Origin: Chloroflexota bacterium
Lineage (GTDB): Bacteria; Chloroflexota; Dormibacteria; Dormibacterales; Dormibacteraceae
NCBI GenBank assembly: GCA_005880915.1
Contig: VBIW01000044.1
Span: 1-64,000 of the forward strand
Reading direction: 5' to 3'
Length of the DNA stretch: 64,000 bases
The notes under the pieces are model-generated. The model saw only the letters and a list, made by a program, of their open reading frames with translations, made no database searches and was not told the DNA's origin. Positions 37,901-46,596 of this stretch are shown here, one piece after another (within the stretch, counting starts at the first letter, position 1; every line of letters begins with the position of its first letter). The position numbers and the translations under genes were made by a program.

Positions 37901-39604
37901 GTGTCTGAGCCGCCGGTCTCACCCCCACCTCCCCGCTTTCGGGTTCGTCGGTACCTGCCCGCGAGTGCGGGGGTCGCGGTCGGTTTGATTGCCTTGCTTC
38001 TGGTCCTCATCGTGGGCAGGCCGAGCAACGCCCGGCCGGCTCCCGAACCCCTGGCCGCCGACCAGACGCTCAGCTTTCCGATCGCGCAGGACGTCGCCGA
38101 TTTCGACCCGGCGCTGATCTCCGCCTCGGCTGACGTCGACATCATGCGGAACGTCTTTTCGGGGCTGTACAGGTTCGATCAGCAGCTGCGTGAGGTGCCC
38201 GACCTCGCTGTCGGCCAGCCGACCGTGTCAGCCGACGGCCTCACGTACACGTTCGCCCTCCGCCACGACGCGCACTTTTCCAACGGAGACCCGATTACAG
38301 CCGGCGATTTCATCTACAGCTGGAACCGAGCCGCCGCAAAGCAGGGCGACCTCTCGGCACTCTTCGGCGTCATCTCGGGCTATCCGGACGTGGCGTCCGG
38401 CAAGACAGGACAGCTGAGTGGTCTGGGCAAGCTTGACGACTTCACCCTCACGGTCATGCTGCTCAAGCGCGCGGGCTACTTCATCACCGAGGTCGGCCTG
38501 TGGCCGTTCTGGCTCGTGGACCAGAAGGTCATCGCGTCCGCCGGCGAGAACGCGTGGTTCAACAAGCCGGACACGCTGGTCGGAAGCGGTCCGTTTCGAA
38601 TGAGCGCCCGCACCGCGGGCCAGTCGATGGACTTCGAGCCGGTCGCGGGCTGGTACGGCGGCAAGGGGGGGGCGCTGACGCGCGTCCACGTCGAGGTCAT
38701 GGCCGACACCGCGGCCCAGGTCACCCAGTACGAGTCAGGCGTCTTCAGCCTGATCGGCTACGGCCGCCAGGGCCTCGCGCCCGCGGCTGCGACGCGCTAC
38801 ACGTCAGACGCCAAGCTCCGGGGCCAGCTGACCATCGTCCCGATCGGTACCACTTTCTGGGTCGGATTCAACTTGAGGTCGGGCCCCTTCGCCGGCATCG
38901 ACGCAGGGCGGTCCGGACGCCATGCCTTCAGCGAGGCGATCGACCGCAAGGCCCTCGTCAACGCCGTCTGCAACCAGCAGACGACGTGCATCGAAGCGAC
39001 CGGCGGCGTGATCAGCAAGGGCCTGCACGGGTACCTCGGCGACGCAGCCGACAACAACGTGAAGTTCGACGCGACAGCCGCGAAGGCCGAGTATCAGGCG
39101 TGGGATCCGGACGGGTCGAAGGTCAAGGGGCTCACCTACACCTATGACACCAACGGCTTCAACAAGGCAGTTTGCGACAACGTTGCGGCACAGTGGAAGA
39201 AGAACCTCGGGGTCACGGTCGGCTGCGTCGACATGGACCGCAAGACGTTCTTCGATCAGCGCAACGGCGCGTGCGCGTATGCGACGTTCCGCCAGAGCTG
39301 GGCCGCCGACTACGACCACCCGCAGGACTGGTTCGATTACCTCTTCGTCAGCGGCGCCAGCTCGTCCGGGTCCTGCTACTCGAATCCCAACCTCGACAAG
39401 GTCGTGGCGGGAGCTGACGCGAAGACCGCGAGTGCGGCCGCGAGCGATTATCGCGTCGCGGGATTCATGCTCGTCAACGACTCAGTCTTTGCCGGGCTGC
39501 TCTACGGAACGCAGCAGTATCTCGTCCATCCATATGTCAGGGGAGCCGGCGGAAACGCGCTCTATGACTACGACTGGACCGGAATCCGAATTGCGAAGCA
39601 CTAG
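37901..39604 (+). CDS. ABC transporter substrate-binding protein (SBP family 5), membrane-anchored
   Basis: A 567-residue oligopeptide/dipeptide-type solute-binding protein. Unlike its paralogue at 40733 it has no lipobox: a Pro/Arg-rich cytosolic start is followed by a single anchor (AGVAVGLIALLLVLIVG, residues 25-42). The SBP_bac_5 fold follows: LSFPIAQDVADFDPALISAS, GLYRFDQQLREVPDLAV, YTFALRHDAHFSNGDPITAG and IDRKALVNAVC. Cysteines in the second half suggest disulfides. It is very similar in layout to the protein at 40733 (matching FSNGDP, SWNRAA, DQKVI, QDWFDYLFV) and probably arose by duplication. It has no adjacent permease. Its stop shares CTAG with the convergent gene. GTG start. Confidence 0.88.
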   Translation: MSEPPVSPPPPRFRVRRYLPASAGVAVGLIALLLVLIVGRPSNARPAPEPLAADQTLSFPIAQDVADFDPALISASADVDIMRNVFSGLYRFDQQLREVPDLAVGQPTVSADGLTYTFALRHDAHFSNGDPITAGDFIYSWNRAAAKQGDLSALFGVISGYPDVASGKTGQLSGLGKLDDFTLTVMLLKRAGYFITEVGLWPFWLVDQKVIASAGENAWFNKPDTLVGSGPFRMSARTAGQSMDFEPVAGWYGGKGGALTRVHVEVMADTAAQVTQYESGVFSLIGYGRQGLAPAAATRYTSDAKLRGQLTIVPIGTTFWVGFNLRSGPFAGIDAGRSGRHAFSEAIDRKALVNAVCNQQTTCIEATGGVISKGLHGYLGDAADNNVKFDATAAKAEYQAWDPDGSKVKGLTYTYDTNGFNKAVCDNVAAQWKKNLGVTVGCVDMDRKTFFDQRNGACAYATFRQSWAADYDHPQDWFDYLFVSGASSSGSCYSNPNLDKVVAGADAKTASAAASDYRVAGFMLVNDSVFAGLLYGTQQYLVHPYVRGAGGNALYDYDWTGIRIAKH

Positions 39605-40506
39605 CTGACGGCGGCGGTCGTGCCGAGGACCTGAGGCTCCATGTCCGACGCAAACGGGCCGCCAGGGTTGTCGATGAGCCAGACGTGAAGCATCTGAGGC
39701 GTCGTCTTGTTGGTGCTCCCGCGCGGACACGATCCGCTTTTGTCCCCGTTGTCGAAGAAACCCGAGTGCGCGAATGCAACCGCCATGCCCGTCGTGTTGT
39801 CGAAGCAGAGGTTGGAGTGCTGATGCCAGATCGTGAGCGGCCCTCCCACCTCGGGGCCTGGCATGCCACGCCTGGGCATGATGTACATCGCGCCGATCAG
39901 CATCGGCCCCTGCTTGGCGTTGTAGTAGATCAGCGACTGGACGTGCTCCGGCCGGAGGATGTCGGTGTCGGTCATATAGCTCGTGTTTACGTAATGCACG
40001 ATCTGGAAGTCAGTCGGCTCGAGGGGCGTGTACCCCGCGGCGACGGCAATTTTGAGATCCACATACCTGGCGACGGCCGCCTTCGTATCCGCGACGAGCT
40101 TGGCCGCCGCCGCCAGCTCGGCCGCGCTAGGCTGGCGGGAAGGCGCCGCGGCGGTGTGGTTGTGTCCATTTGCAGTGGAGCTGGACGAGCTCGAGAGCTG
40201 GACCGACGCGGCCCAACCCGCGACGTCGCCTGAGACCACGATCAGCGCCAGGGCGGCGGCCAGCATCCCCCGGCGCATCCAGACCCCGAACGGCAGGGTT
40301 GTGTAGGCCGCGCCGATCACGCCGACCACGACCAGCCCGATCCCGATCCCGAGGAGGACATGGCCGGGGTTGCTCAGCGTGAAAATGCCCTCCCGGTGGG
40401 CCAGGCTCGGGTCGCGGGCATGGAGGTACGCATCGAGGGCCAGGCCGGAAAGCAGCGCCACGACCCCCGCCAGGCCGGCCGACAGGAAAGCCGCCGTCCG
40501 CCTCAT
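39601..40506 (-). CDS. Membrane protein with His-rich extracytoplasmic domain
   Basis: A 301-residue protein with three N-terminal membrane segments: about 5-27, 46-70 (VLLGIGIGLVVVGVIGAAY) and 80-103 (GMLAAALALIVVSGDVAGW). A Ser-rich linker with GHNH leads to a roughly 170-residue extracytoplasmic domain. That domain has a helical stretch (AKLVADTKAAVARYVDLK) and His/Met/Cys-rich motifs: FQIVHYVNTSYMTD, MYIMPRRGMPGPEVGG, IWHQHSNLCFDN, MLHVWLIDNPGG. These could bind copper or another soft metal, but I recognise no family. Stop overlaps the convergent SBP stop (CTAG). Its upstream gap (226 bases) carries only the promoter region of the next SBP. Confidence 0.65.
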   Translation of the reverse strand: MRRTAAFLSAGLAGVVALLSGLALDAYLHARDPSLAHREGIFTLSNPGHVLLGIGIGLVVVGVIGAAYTTLPFGVWMRRGMLAAALALIVVSGDVAGWAASVQLSSSSSSTANGHNHTAAAPSRQPSAAELAAAAKLVADTKAAVARYVDLKIAVAAGYTPLEPTDFQIVHYVNTSYMTDTDILRPEHVQSLIYYNAKQGPMLIGAMYIMPRRGMPGPEVGGPLTIWHQHSNLCFDNTTGMAVAFAHSGFFDNGDKSGSCPRGSTNKTTPQMLHVWLIDNPGGPFASDMEPQVLGTTAAVS

Positions 40507-40732
40507 CCTGATCTCAATTCAAGCACCGCTCGGCCCTATTTGTCGCCGAAACTTGACTTCGGTGAAGCAAAGTTCAAATATGAAGATGGAGTAGCGGGGC
40601 CATCGGAAGGTGGCAAAGGTCCGTCGCCGGCGCACTCTCGCCCCGGTTCGCCGGGAAGAGGGCGATGGATTTCGGGGAGGGATGAATGCCTATAAGTGCG
40701 CCCTCCTCAAGCCGTGTTTTGTAGGAGGTGGC

Positions 40733-42424
40733 ATGACGCGAATCGCATTGTTCCGTTCCCTCGCCGTGGCGCTGGGAGCAGTTTCGGTGGCTGTTGCCTG
40801 TGGAGGAGGCCCAGGAAACCAGTCGGAAAACCTCGCCTCTGACCAGACTGTCAGCTTCCCGATGGTCAGCGAATTCTCGGACCTTGACCCGGGCCACATG
40901 TCGTCCGGGCAGGACATCGATGTCTTCCGCAACGTCTACTCAGGCCTGTACAAGTTCGACGACCAGCTGAACGAGGTCCCGGACATCGCCTCCGCGCCTC
41001 CCACCATCTCGTCGGACGGCCTGACCTACACCTTCAAGATGAGGAACAACGCCAAGTTCTCCAACGGCGATCCGGTCAAGGCTGACGACTTCATCTTCAG
41101 CTGGAACCGGGCCGCTCGTATGCAGGGCGACTACGCGAGCGTCTTCCAGCCCGTCGCGGGCTACGACGACGTGGCGAACGGCAAGGCCCACGACATGACC
41201 GGCCTCAAGAAGATCGACGACTACAGCTTCTCGGCCACTCTCAGCTCACAGGCCGGCTACTGGTACACCGAAACCGCTCTCTGGACGGCCTGGGTGGTCG
41301 ACCAGAAGGTCATCAAGGCTGCCGGGAAGGAAGATGACCAGAACTGGGCCAGCGATCCCGCGACCGCGATCGGGACCGGGCCGTTCAAGATGACGGCTCG
41401 CACGCCCAAGCAGTCAACTGACTTCGCACCGGTTCCGAACTGGTGGGGCGGCTCGACTGGCGCCATCACCAAGATCCACATCGAGATCATCGCCGACCAG
41501 AAGGCGCAGCTGACCAAGTACGAGTCGGGCGGCTACACGCTGATCGGGAACGCCAACCAGAGCCTCACCCCCGAAGACGTCATCCGCTACAACTCCGACG
41601 CGCAGCTGAAGACGCAGCTGCAGCTCCTGCCTCAGGCCCGCACTACATGGATCGGCTTCAACATGTGCGAAGGTCCCGGCAAGCCGTCGAAAAACTGCAC
41701 CTTCGCCAGCCCGTTCGGCGGGGACGCCGGCAAGCTCGGCCGCGAAGCGTTCAGCCTGGCGGTCGACCGCGACCAGCTGCTAGACATCGCGTGCTCCAAG
41801 GGGACCACTTGTACGAAAGCAACCGGAGGCGTGATCACCAAGGGCCTCAAGGGCTACCTCGGCGACAACACCGACCCCTGGGCCGTTTTTGACAAGGCAA
41901 AAGCGCAATCCCTTTACCAGCAGTGGGACCCCACAGGCAGCAAGGTCAAAAACCTTGTCTACACCTATAACAACAGCGCCTTCAACAAGGCGGTCTGCGA
42001 CAACCTGGCGTCGCAGTGGAAGGCAAACCTGAACGTCACGATGCAGTGCGCTTCACAGGACACCGCGTCGTTCTTCCACTCTCGAACCAAGTGCACCTTC
42101 CCCATCTTCCGGCACAGCTGGGGCGCGGACTACGACAACCCCCAGGACTGGTTCGACTTCCTGTTCGTCACTGACGCAGGTTCAGGCGGCGCGTGCTACT
42201 CGAACTCGCAGCTCGACCAGCTGGCCACCCAGGCCAACGCCAAGCCACTGTCTCAGTCGATCGACACCTACAAGCAGATGAACAAGATCCTGGTCGACAA
42301 CACAGTCACTGGCAACCTCGTCTACGGCGTCCAGCAGTACCTGACGCACTCCTACGTCAAGGGAGTCGGCGGCAGCCCTCTTTACGACAACTACTGGTTC
42401 GACCTCAAGATCCTCCAGCACTAG
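40733..42424 (+). CDS. ABC transporter substrate-binding lipoprotein (SBP family 5)
   Basis: 563 residues from ATG 40733, which has a perfect ribosome binding site (AGGAGG, 5 bases away); the open frame upstream is not used. The lipoprotein signal SLAVALGAVSVAVACGGG gives a lipidated Cys near residue 23. The SBP_bac_5 fold follows (VSFPMVSEFSDLDPGHMSS, GLTYTFKMRNNAKFSNGDPV, AFSLAVDRDQLLDIACSKG). It captures peptides or similar solutes outside the cell and delivers them to the permease pair encoded next. A strong hairpin after the stop separates it from the permeases, a common way to make the binding protein in excess. It is the first gene of the importer operon. Confidence 0.92.
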   Translation: MTRIALFRSLAVALGAVSVAVACGGGPGNQSENLASDQTVSFPMVSEFSDLDPGHMSSGQDIDVFRNVYSGLYKFDDQLNEVPDIASAPPTISSDGLTYTFKMRNNAKFSNGDPVKADDFIFSWNRAARMQGDYASVFQPVAGYDDVANGKAHDMTGLKKIDDYSFSATLSSQAGYWYTETALWTAWVVDQKVIKAAGKEDDQNWASDPATAIGTGPFKMTARTPKQSTDFAPVPNWWGGSTGAITKIHIEIIADQKAQLTKYESGGYTLIGNANQSLTPEDVIRYNSDAQLKTQLQLLPQARTTWIGFNMCEGPGKPSKNCTFASPFGGDAGKLGREAFSLAVDRDQLLDIACSKGTTCTKATGGVITKGLKGYLGDNTDPWAVFDKAKAQSLYQQWDPTGSKVKNLVYTYNNSAFNKAVCDNLASQWKANLNVTMQCASQDTASFFHSRTKCTFPIFRHSWGADYDNPQDWFDFLFVTDAGSGGACYSNSQLDQLATQANAKPLSQSIDTYKQMNKILVDNTVTGNLVYGVQQYLTHSYVKGVGGSPLYDNYWFDLKILQH

Positions 42425-42447
42425 GCCGTAGATACCAGACACAATTA

Positions 42448-42476
42448 GGGGGGTCCGTCGCCATGACGGACCCCCT
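42448..42476 (+). terminator. Intercistronic hairpin between SBP and permease genes
   Basis: GGGGGTCCGTC pairs with GACGGACCCCC around GCCAT (11-bp perfect stem), followed by TTCGTC. It lies 25 bases after the SBP stop and 34 bases before the permease start. Probable partial terminator or RNA stabiliser. Confidence 0.7.
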
Positions 42477-42509
42477 TCGTCAAAGAGATAACGGAGAGGT
42501 GATTCGCGG

Positions 42510-43454
42510 ATGAGGGGTACCCTCCTCTACATCGGGCAGCGGCTGATCCTGATCGCGATCACGACCGTGCTCGTGTCCTCCATCGTCTTCCTTCTCCTCC
42601 ACCAGATCCCGGGCAACGCTTTCCTGAACGAGACTCGCCAGAGCCCGCAGACGCTGGCAGCTGCGCTCCACCATTACGGCCTCGACCTGCCGCTGCAGCA
42701 GCAGTACGCGAACTGGGTCCAGGCCGTGATTCACGGCGACCTGGGCGAGTCGCTCGTGAACCGGGGCGTGAAGATCACGCCGCTGCTGATCCGCGAGACG
42801 TCGGTCAGCGCGACGGTTGGCTTCTTCGCCCTGCTCGTGACGATCGGGCTCGGCCTTATCCTCGGCGTCATCGCGGCGCTCAGGCAGAACACCTGGGTCG
42901 ACTACGTCGCCTCGAGCACGGCCGTGGTGGGCTACAGCATCCCGAGCTTTGTGCTCGCGATCTTCGGGCTACTGGTCTTCGGTCACTACTTCTTCATCTG
43001 GACCCAGGGCACCGTCTTTTATACGCCCGGATTTACCAGTCCCTGGACTCAGGTCGAAGTGCCTGCCCTGGCCCTCGGGCTGCCCTACGCGTCCTATGTC
43101 GCCCGGCTCACGCGAGCGAGCATGCTCGAGACCATTCGCACGGACTACGTCCGGACCGCCTGGGCGAAAGGCCTCAAGGCGCGGGTCGTGGTCACCCGGC
43201 ACGCGCTCCGTAACGCCCTCATCCCGGTCGTCACCATCCTGGGGCCACTTACGACGGGGATCATCACCGGATCCGTTGTGATCGAGAACATATTCGGCAT
43301 CCCGGGCCTGGGCAAGGAGTTCATCACGAGCATCACCGCCCGGGACTACAACATCGTGATCGGCGTGTTCACGTTCTACGCCGCGCTGGTCGGCCTGGCC
43401 AACCTGACAGTGGACGTGATCTATCCGGTGCTCGACCCGAGGATTCGTTACTAG
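42510..43454 (+). CDS. Peptide-type ABC transporter permease (DppB/OppB family)
   Basis: A 314-residue inner-membrane permease. It begins RGTLLYIGQRLILIAITTVL with the first membrane segment, then the usual LLHQIPGNAF stretch and a periplasmic loop (YGLDLPLQQQYANWVQAVIH). It has about six segments in all. The EAA loop that docks the ATPase reads DYVRTAWAKGLKARVVVTRH, matching the family pattern with its conserved Ala, Gly and Leu. The C-terminal end ITARDYNIVIGVFTFYAALV is typical of DppB. With the next gene it forms the heterodimeric channel. The ATG is preceded by GGAGAGG; the stop overlaps the next GTG (TAGTG). Confidence 0.93.
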   Translation: MRGTLLYIGQRLILIAITTVLVSSIVFLLLHQIPGNAFLNETRQSPQTLAAALHHYGLDLPLQQQYANWVQAVIHGDLGESLVNRGVKITPLLIRETSVSATVGFFALLVTIGLGLILGVIAALRQNTWVDYVASSTAVVGYSIPSFVLAIFGLLVFGHYFFIWTQGTVFYTPGFTSPWTQVEVPALALGLPYASYVARLTRASMLETIRTDYVRTAWAKGLKARVVVTRHALRNALIPVVTILGPLTTGIITGSVVIENIFGIPGLGKEFITSITARDYNIVIGVFTFYAALVGLANLTVDVIYPVLDPRIRY

Positions 43455-44377
43455 TGGCGCAAGCAGCACCCGTCATCCAGCCCGACCTCGAGCTCGCTTA
43501 TGAGATGCCCGAGCAGGCGACGCTGCTCACCGACGCATGGCGCAGGATCCGCCGCAACCGGCTGGCGCTCGTCGGTGGAGTGATCATCCTGGTCCTGTTC
43601 ATCACCGCGTTGATCTCGATCGTGTGGACGCCATACCCGGTCTGGCTGCAAGCCGTGGGCCCGACCTACCAGCCTCCCAGCCCAGCGCATCTCCTGGGTC
43701 TCGATCAGGCCGGCCGCGACATCCTGAGCCGGATCATGGGTGGAGCGCTGATCACGGTCCAGGTCGGCGTCGGGAGCGCGATCATCGTGAGCCTGATCGG
43801 CATCCCCCTCGGGCTGCTCGCAGGCTTCTACCGCGGGTCGGTCGACACGGTCATCTCGTTCTTCATCAACATCTGGTACGGGATCCCCGACCTGCTGGTG
43901 GCGTTGATCCTGGTGTTCGTCCTGTCGGACGCCCTCCATCTAATCCCGCGTGGAGTCCTGGTGATCATCGTCGCCTTCTCCTTGACCCGCTGGATGGACG
44001 TCGCCCGCCTGGTCCGCGGCCAGGCGCTTGCGTTGCGCGAAAGAGAGTTCGTCGAGGCCGCGCGAATGTCCGGCGCGCGCGACTTTGGGCTTCTGTTCCG
44101 CCACATCTTTCCCAACGCGCTCGGCCCGATCATCGTGCAGGCGACTTTTGCGATTCCGGCGGCTGTCCTTTTCGAGGCGTTCCTCAGCTTCCTCGGCCTT
44201 GGCCTCCCCTCACCCACGCCGTCGTGGGGCGCGATGGCCGCCGACGGCTACCACGGCATGGACTTTGCGCCGCACATCGTGCTCGCTCCGACGATCGCCC
44301 TGTCCCTGACCCTGATGGCGTTCAACTGGGTGGGTGACGGCCTGCGCGACGCATTCGACCCCCGGATGAGGCGTTAG
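43454..44377 (+). CDS. Peptide-type ABC transporter permease (DppC/OppC family)
   Basis: A 307-residue partner permease. The cytosolic N-terminus is longer, as is usual for DppC (WRRIRRNRLALVGGVIILVL with the first segment at about 35-57). The family motif HLLGLDQAGRDILSRIMGGA comes next. The EAA loop reads EFVEAARMSGARDFGLLFRH, followed by FPNALGPIIVQATFAIPAAV and the conserved LSFLGLGLPSPTPSWGAM near residue 255. It ends in a GDGLRDAFDPRMR signature. Starts at GTG overlapping the previous stop. Together with the DppB-like gene it forms the membrane pore. Confidence 0.93.
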   Translation: MAQAAPVIQPDLELAYEMPEQATLLTDAWRRIRRNRLALVGGVIILVLFITALISIVWTPYPVWLQAVGPTYQPPSPAHLLGLDQAGRDILSRIMGGALITVQVGVGSAIIVSLIGIPLGLLAGFYRGSVDTVISFFINIWYGIPDLLVALILVFVLSDALHLIPRGVLVIIVAFSLTRWMDVARLVRGQALALREREFVEAARMSGARDFGLLFRHIFPNALGPIIVQATFAIPAAVLFEAFLSFLGLGLPSPTPSWGAMAADGYHGMDFAPHIVLAPTIALSLTLMAFNWVGDGLRDAFDPRMRR

Positions 44378-44399
44378 TCCGCTGGCCTCTCTCCTTCGC

Positions 44400-45377
44400 G
44401 TGCAGGACCTTCGGGTTCAGTTCGCCACGTCCGGCGGCACGGTAACGGCAGTCGACGGAATCGACTTCGAGATCGACAGGGGCGAGATCGTCGGAATCGT
44501 GGGCGAATCCGGGTCCGGCAAGACGATGACGGCGCTGTCCATCCTGCGGCTGATCCCCGAGCCCGGCAAGATCACCAGCGGACGGATCCTCTACGGCGAG
44601 AAAGACGTCGTCGAGATGACGGACGAGGAGATCAGGGAGTTCCGCGGCAACGAGGTCGCGATGATCTTCCAGGACCCGATGACCTCGCTCAACCCGGTGC
44701 TCCGGGTCGGGTTCCAGGTCGAGGAGGCGATGGCCGCCCACGCGCGCTTCACGCGCCAGCAGGCCAAGCAGCGAGTCGTCCCGATGCTGCAGCGCGTGCG
44801 CATCCCGGCGGCGAAGGACCGCGTGCGCGACTATCCGCACCAGTTCTCAGGCGGAATGCGCCAGCGCGCCATGATCGCGATGGGAGTCTCCAACGAGCCG
44901 TCGCTGCTGATCGCCGACGAGCCCACCACCGCGCTGGACGTCACGGTGCAGGCCTCGATCATCGAGCTGCTGCGCGACCTGAGCCGGGAGCTGCGCGCGG
45001 CGGTGATCCTGATCACACACAACATGGCGCTCGTGGCAAGCCTCTGCAACCGCGTCATCGTCATGTACGCGGGCCGAGTCGTCGAGGAGGGCCCCACCCG
45101 TGCGATCTTCAAGAACCCTCAGCATCCGTACACGTGGTCGCTCCTGAGGTCGATGCCCCGCGTCGACGAAGTCACCAAGGAGAGGCTCATCGCGATCAAG
45201 GGCCTCCCGCCGGACCTCGGCAAGATGCCGCCCGGATGCAAGTTCCACCCTCGCTGCAAGTTTCGGATCGACCGCTGCCTCACCGAGGAGCCTCCGCTGG
45301 ATGAGGTCGATCCAATGCAGCGTGCCCGGTGCTGGGTCTTGATGAAGAACGTGCCCGACCCCGAAGCGAAAGCGTGA
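44400..45377 (+). CDS. Peptide-type ABC transporter ATPase (DppD/OppD family)
   Basis: A 325-residue nucleotide-binding protein. Walker [18 protein letters not shown] is near residue 36, the Q-loop [17 protein letters not shown] near 95, the signature [20 protein letters not shown] near 150, Walker [18 protein letters not shown] near 172, and the H-loop [12 protein letters not shown] after it. The OppD-type C-terminal extension with its cysteine-rich oligopeptide-transporter motif ([14 protein letters not shown]) is present; these cysteines can carry an Fe-S cluster in relatives. The GTG at 44400 is used here; a CTG 18 bases upstream would give the more usual [10 protein letters not shown] start. 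Its stop overlaps the next start as GTGA. Confidence 0.92.
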   Translation: MQDLRVQFATSGGTVTAVDGIDFEIDRGEIVGIVGESGSGKTMTALSILRLIPEPGKITSGRILYGEKDVVEMTDEEIREFRGNEVAMIFQDPMTSLNPVLRVGFQVEEAMAAHARFTRQQAKQRVVPMLQRVRIPAAKDRVRDYPHQFSGGMRQRAMIAMGVSNEPSLLIADEPTTALDVTVQASIIELLRDLSRELRAAVILITHNMALVASLCNRVIVMYAGRVVEEGPTRAIFKNPQHPYTWSLLRSMPRVDEVTKERLIAIKGLPPDLGKMPPGCKFHPRCKFRIDRCLTEEPPLDEVDPMQRARCWVLMKNVPDPEAKA

Positions 45378-46390
45378 GCACCCAAGCAGCACCGACCCCG
45401 GCGACCGACCCTACGCTGAAGTCACCCCTGATCCGGGTTGAAGACCTGGTCAAGCACTTTCCCACCGGCGCCGCCTTGTTTGGACGATCCGTGGTGCATG
45501 CGGTGGACGGGGTGAGCCTCGCCATAGAAGCGGGCGAAACGCTTGGCCTCGTGGGCGAATCGGGCTGCGGCAAGTCGACCTTGGGCCGGGTGATCGTGCG
45601 GCTGCTCCCCGCGACGTCCGGCCACGTCTATTTCAAAGACACCGACCTGACGAAGGTCCGCGGAGAGAAGCTGCGCCGCACGCGACAGCAGATCCAGATG
45701 ATCTTCCAGGACCCGTACGCATCGCTGAACCCGCGCATGACTGTCGGCGACATCGTCTCCGAGCCGCTGCGCAACTTCGGCGTTGCACGAGGCCGCAAGG
45801 CGGAGCGAAAGGTCCAGGAAGTGATGCGGGTGGTGGGTCTCAACCCCAACTTCGTGAACCGGTATCCGCATGAGTTCTCAGGTGGCCAGCGCCAGCGCAT
45901 CGGCATCGCGCGCGCACTGGTCCTCGAGCCGACGTTCATCGTCGCCGACGAGCCGGTGTCAGCCCTCGACGTCTCGATCCAGGCGCAGATCGTCAACCTG
46001 ATGGAGGATCTTCAGGCCAAATACAACCTGACCTTTCTCTTTATCGCTCACGACCTTTCGGTGGTCAGGCACATCAGCGACCGGATCGCGGTCATGTACC
46101 TGGGCAAGATCGTGGAGATCGGAACCAGCAACGCGATCCGCGACAGGCCGCTGCACCCTTATACAAGGGTCCTCGAGAGCTCGGTGCCCGTGCCGGACCC
46201 CGACCTCGAGGCGGCGCGCAAGCCGATCCTGTTGAAGGGAGAGATTCCCTCGCCGGTCAACCCACCGTCTGCCTGCCGCTTTCACACACGGTGCCCCATC
46301 GCGCAACAGATCTGCTCCGAGGTCGAGCCGCCGCTGGAGATGAAGGAGCCCGGCCGGTTCGCGGCATGCCACTTTCCGGGTCAATTATGA
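45374..46390 (+). CDS. Peptide-type ABC transporter ATPase (DppF/OppF family)
   Basis: The second ATPase, 338 residues from GTG 45374, which overlaps the previous stop. Walker [21 protein letters not shown] is near residue 60, the Q-loop [18 protein letters not shown] near 110, the signature [20 protein letters not shown] near 160, Walker [18 protein letters not shown] near 185, and the H-loop [15 protein letters not shown] after it. The OppF C-terminal domain carries the Cys motif [14 protein letters not shown]. It pairs with the upstream ATPase to energise import. A perfect 9-bp hairpin follows the stop directly and closes the importer operon. Confidence 0.93.
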   Translation: MSTQAAPTPATDPTLKSPLIRVEDLVKHFPTGAALFGRSVVHAVDGVSLAIEAGETLGLVGESGCGKSTLGRVIVRLLPATSGHVYFKDTDLTKVRGEKLRRTRQQIQMIFQDPYASLNPRMTVGDIVSEPLRNFGVARGRKAERKVQEVMRVVGLNPNFVNRYPHEFSGGQRQRIGIARALVLEPTFIVADEPVSALDVSIQAQIVNLMEDLQAKYNLTFLFIAHDLSVVRHISDRIAVMYLGKIVEIGTSNAIRDRPLHPYTRVLESSVPVPDPDLEAARKPILLKGEIPSPVNPPSACRFHTRCPIAQQICSEVEPPLEMKEPGRFAACHFPGQL

Positions 46391-46413
46391 GAGGGAACCC
46401 AGATGGTTCCCTC
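46391..46413 (+). terminator. Hairpin after the importer operon
   Basis: GAGGGAACC-CAGAT-GGTTCCCTC, a perfect 9-bp stem starting at the base after the TGA stop. No T-run follows. Confidence 0.55.
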
Positions 46414-46558
46414 TGCGCGCCAAGCGCGGGCAGGTAGTGACTTCCTGATCTCATCGCGCGTGCGGCTTCGCCGCAGGCGCTGCTCTCTTTCCGGTATACG
46501 GTTCGGATTAATTGAGTAGCCACTCGAAGCGGCGTTTGGCAGCCAAAAGGGCATAGTC

Positions 46559-46581
46559 GCGGCCGGGGAAACCCCGGCCGC
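46559..46581 (-). terminator. Hairpin after the third SBP gene
   Basis: GCGGCCGGGG-AAA-CCCCGGCCGC, a perfect 10-bp stem 15 bases beyond the stop of the minus-strand SBP gene. It can act in both directions. The rest of 46414-46596 shows a small GCGGC-TTC-GCCGC hairpin and nothing else. Confidence 0.6.
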
Positions 46582-46596
46582 CAAAGCAACGCTAGA

